IMG/VR virus record: IMGVR_UViG_3300033233_000046
Coordinates: 1-56,599 of that record
Reading direction: 5' to 3' (one strand)
Source: a virus
Length of the DNA stretch: 56,599 bases
A model generated the notes under the pieces. The model was not told where the DNA came from. It worked only from the letters and a program-made list of their open reading frames with translations, and ran no database searches. Shown here piece by piece: positions 56,581 through 56,599 of this stretch (positions are counted from its first letter, which is position 1; each line of letters begins with the position of its first letter). Made by a program: the position numbers and the translations under genes.

Positions 56581-56599
56581 AATGATACGGCGACCACCG
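56581..56599. other. Illumina P5 adapter remnant
   Basis: The last 19 bases, AATGATACGGCGACCACCG, are the first 19 of the Illumina P5 adapter. They are not biological and should be trimmed. Confidence 0.97.

Noticed and set aside
1-56599. tRNA genes, CRISPR arrays, integrase, repressor and attachment site
   Set aside because: None could be supported: no cloverleaf, no spaced repeats, and no recombinase other than the broken IS transposase.

Overview
The window is the near-complete genome of a tailed phage with a short-tail (podovirus) layout. It carries a P22-type portal and coat protein, a terminase pair, a scaffold, three consecutive ejection-type proteins, and no tail tube, tape measure, integrase or repressor. 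Almost every gene is on the + strand, in tightly overlapping ATGA/TAATG chains with AGGAGG-like ribosome sites. Sec signal peptides, lipoboxes and a perfect sigma54 promoter point to a Gram-negative (diderm) host, possibly from a Desulfobacterota/Nitrospirota-like lineage. That host guess is inference only, because no host marker gene is present.

Layout. 1-597: remnant of an ISNCY-type transposase on the - strand. 598-1028: leader and a consensus sigma70 promoter. 1029-13708: terminase, a run of tiny membrane/lipoprotein ORFs, portal, scaffold, coat, head fibre, an acetyltransferase plus double glycosyltransferase, and the head-tail adaptor. 13705-22537: what look like the two halves of a tail beta-propeller protein, separated by 7.2 kb of fibre and tailspike genes, several with secretion signals. 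22534-29459: ejection proteins. 29459-35629: further tail appendages, then an ATP-grasp enzyme and a SpeD-like pyruvoyl decarboxylase. 35629-41035: lysis (GH108 muramidase, holin candidates, lipoproteins), a metallophosphoesterase and small accessory genes, closed by a strong terminator. 41160-53878: a second sigma70 promoter and the DNA-metabolism unit, with a broken helicase/methyltransferase, a lone ubiquitin-like protein, RusA, radical SAM DUF5131, a 15 x 63-bp repeat protein, HU, an OB-fold recombination protein, a PD-(D/E)XK-like protein and a primase-polymerase/ATPase. 53883-56350: a second RusA cut short where an IS fragment begins, then a sigma54-driven cassette of unknown genes, bounded on the far side by the other IS remnant in inverted orientation.

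Assembly status matters. The last 19 bases are the Illumina P5 adapter, and the 193 bases before them repeat the first 197 bases with a 4-base indel and a substitution. The molecule is therefore probably circular or circularly permuted (about 56.39 kb), as expected for headful packaging. Several joins (transposase, helicase/methyltransferase, RusA-IS, nuclease motif order) could be real deletions or assembly chimeras, and are flagged.

The most unusual content is: a stand-alone bacterial ubiquitin-like gene with no E1/E2/JAB partner; a SpeD homolog with all three catalytic residues at the canonical spacing next to an ATP-grasp ligase; a split tail-propeller gene; virion-like fibre proteins with Sec signal peptides; a sugar-modification pair inside the head operon; and an RpoN-controlled cassette between inverted IS remnants.
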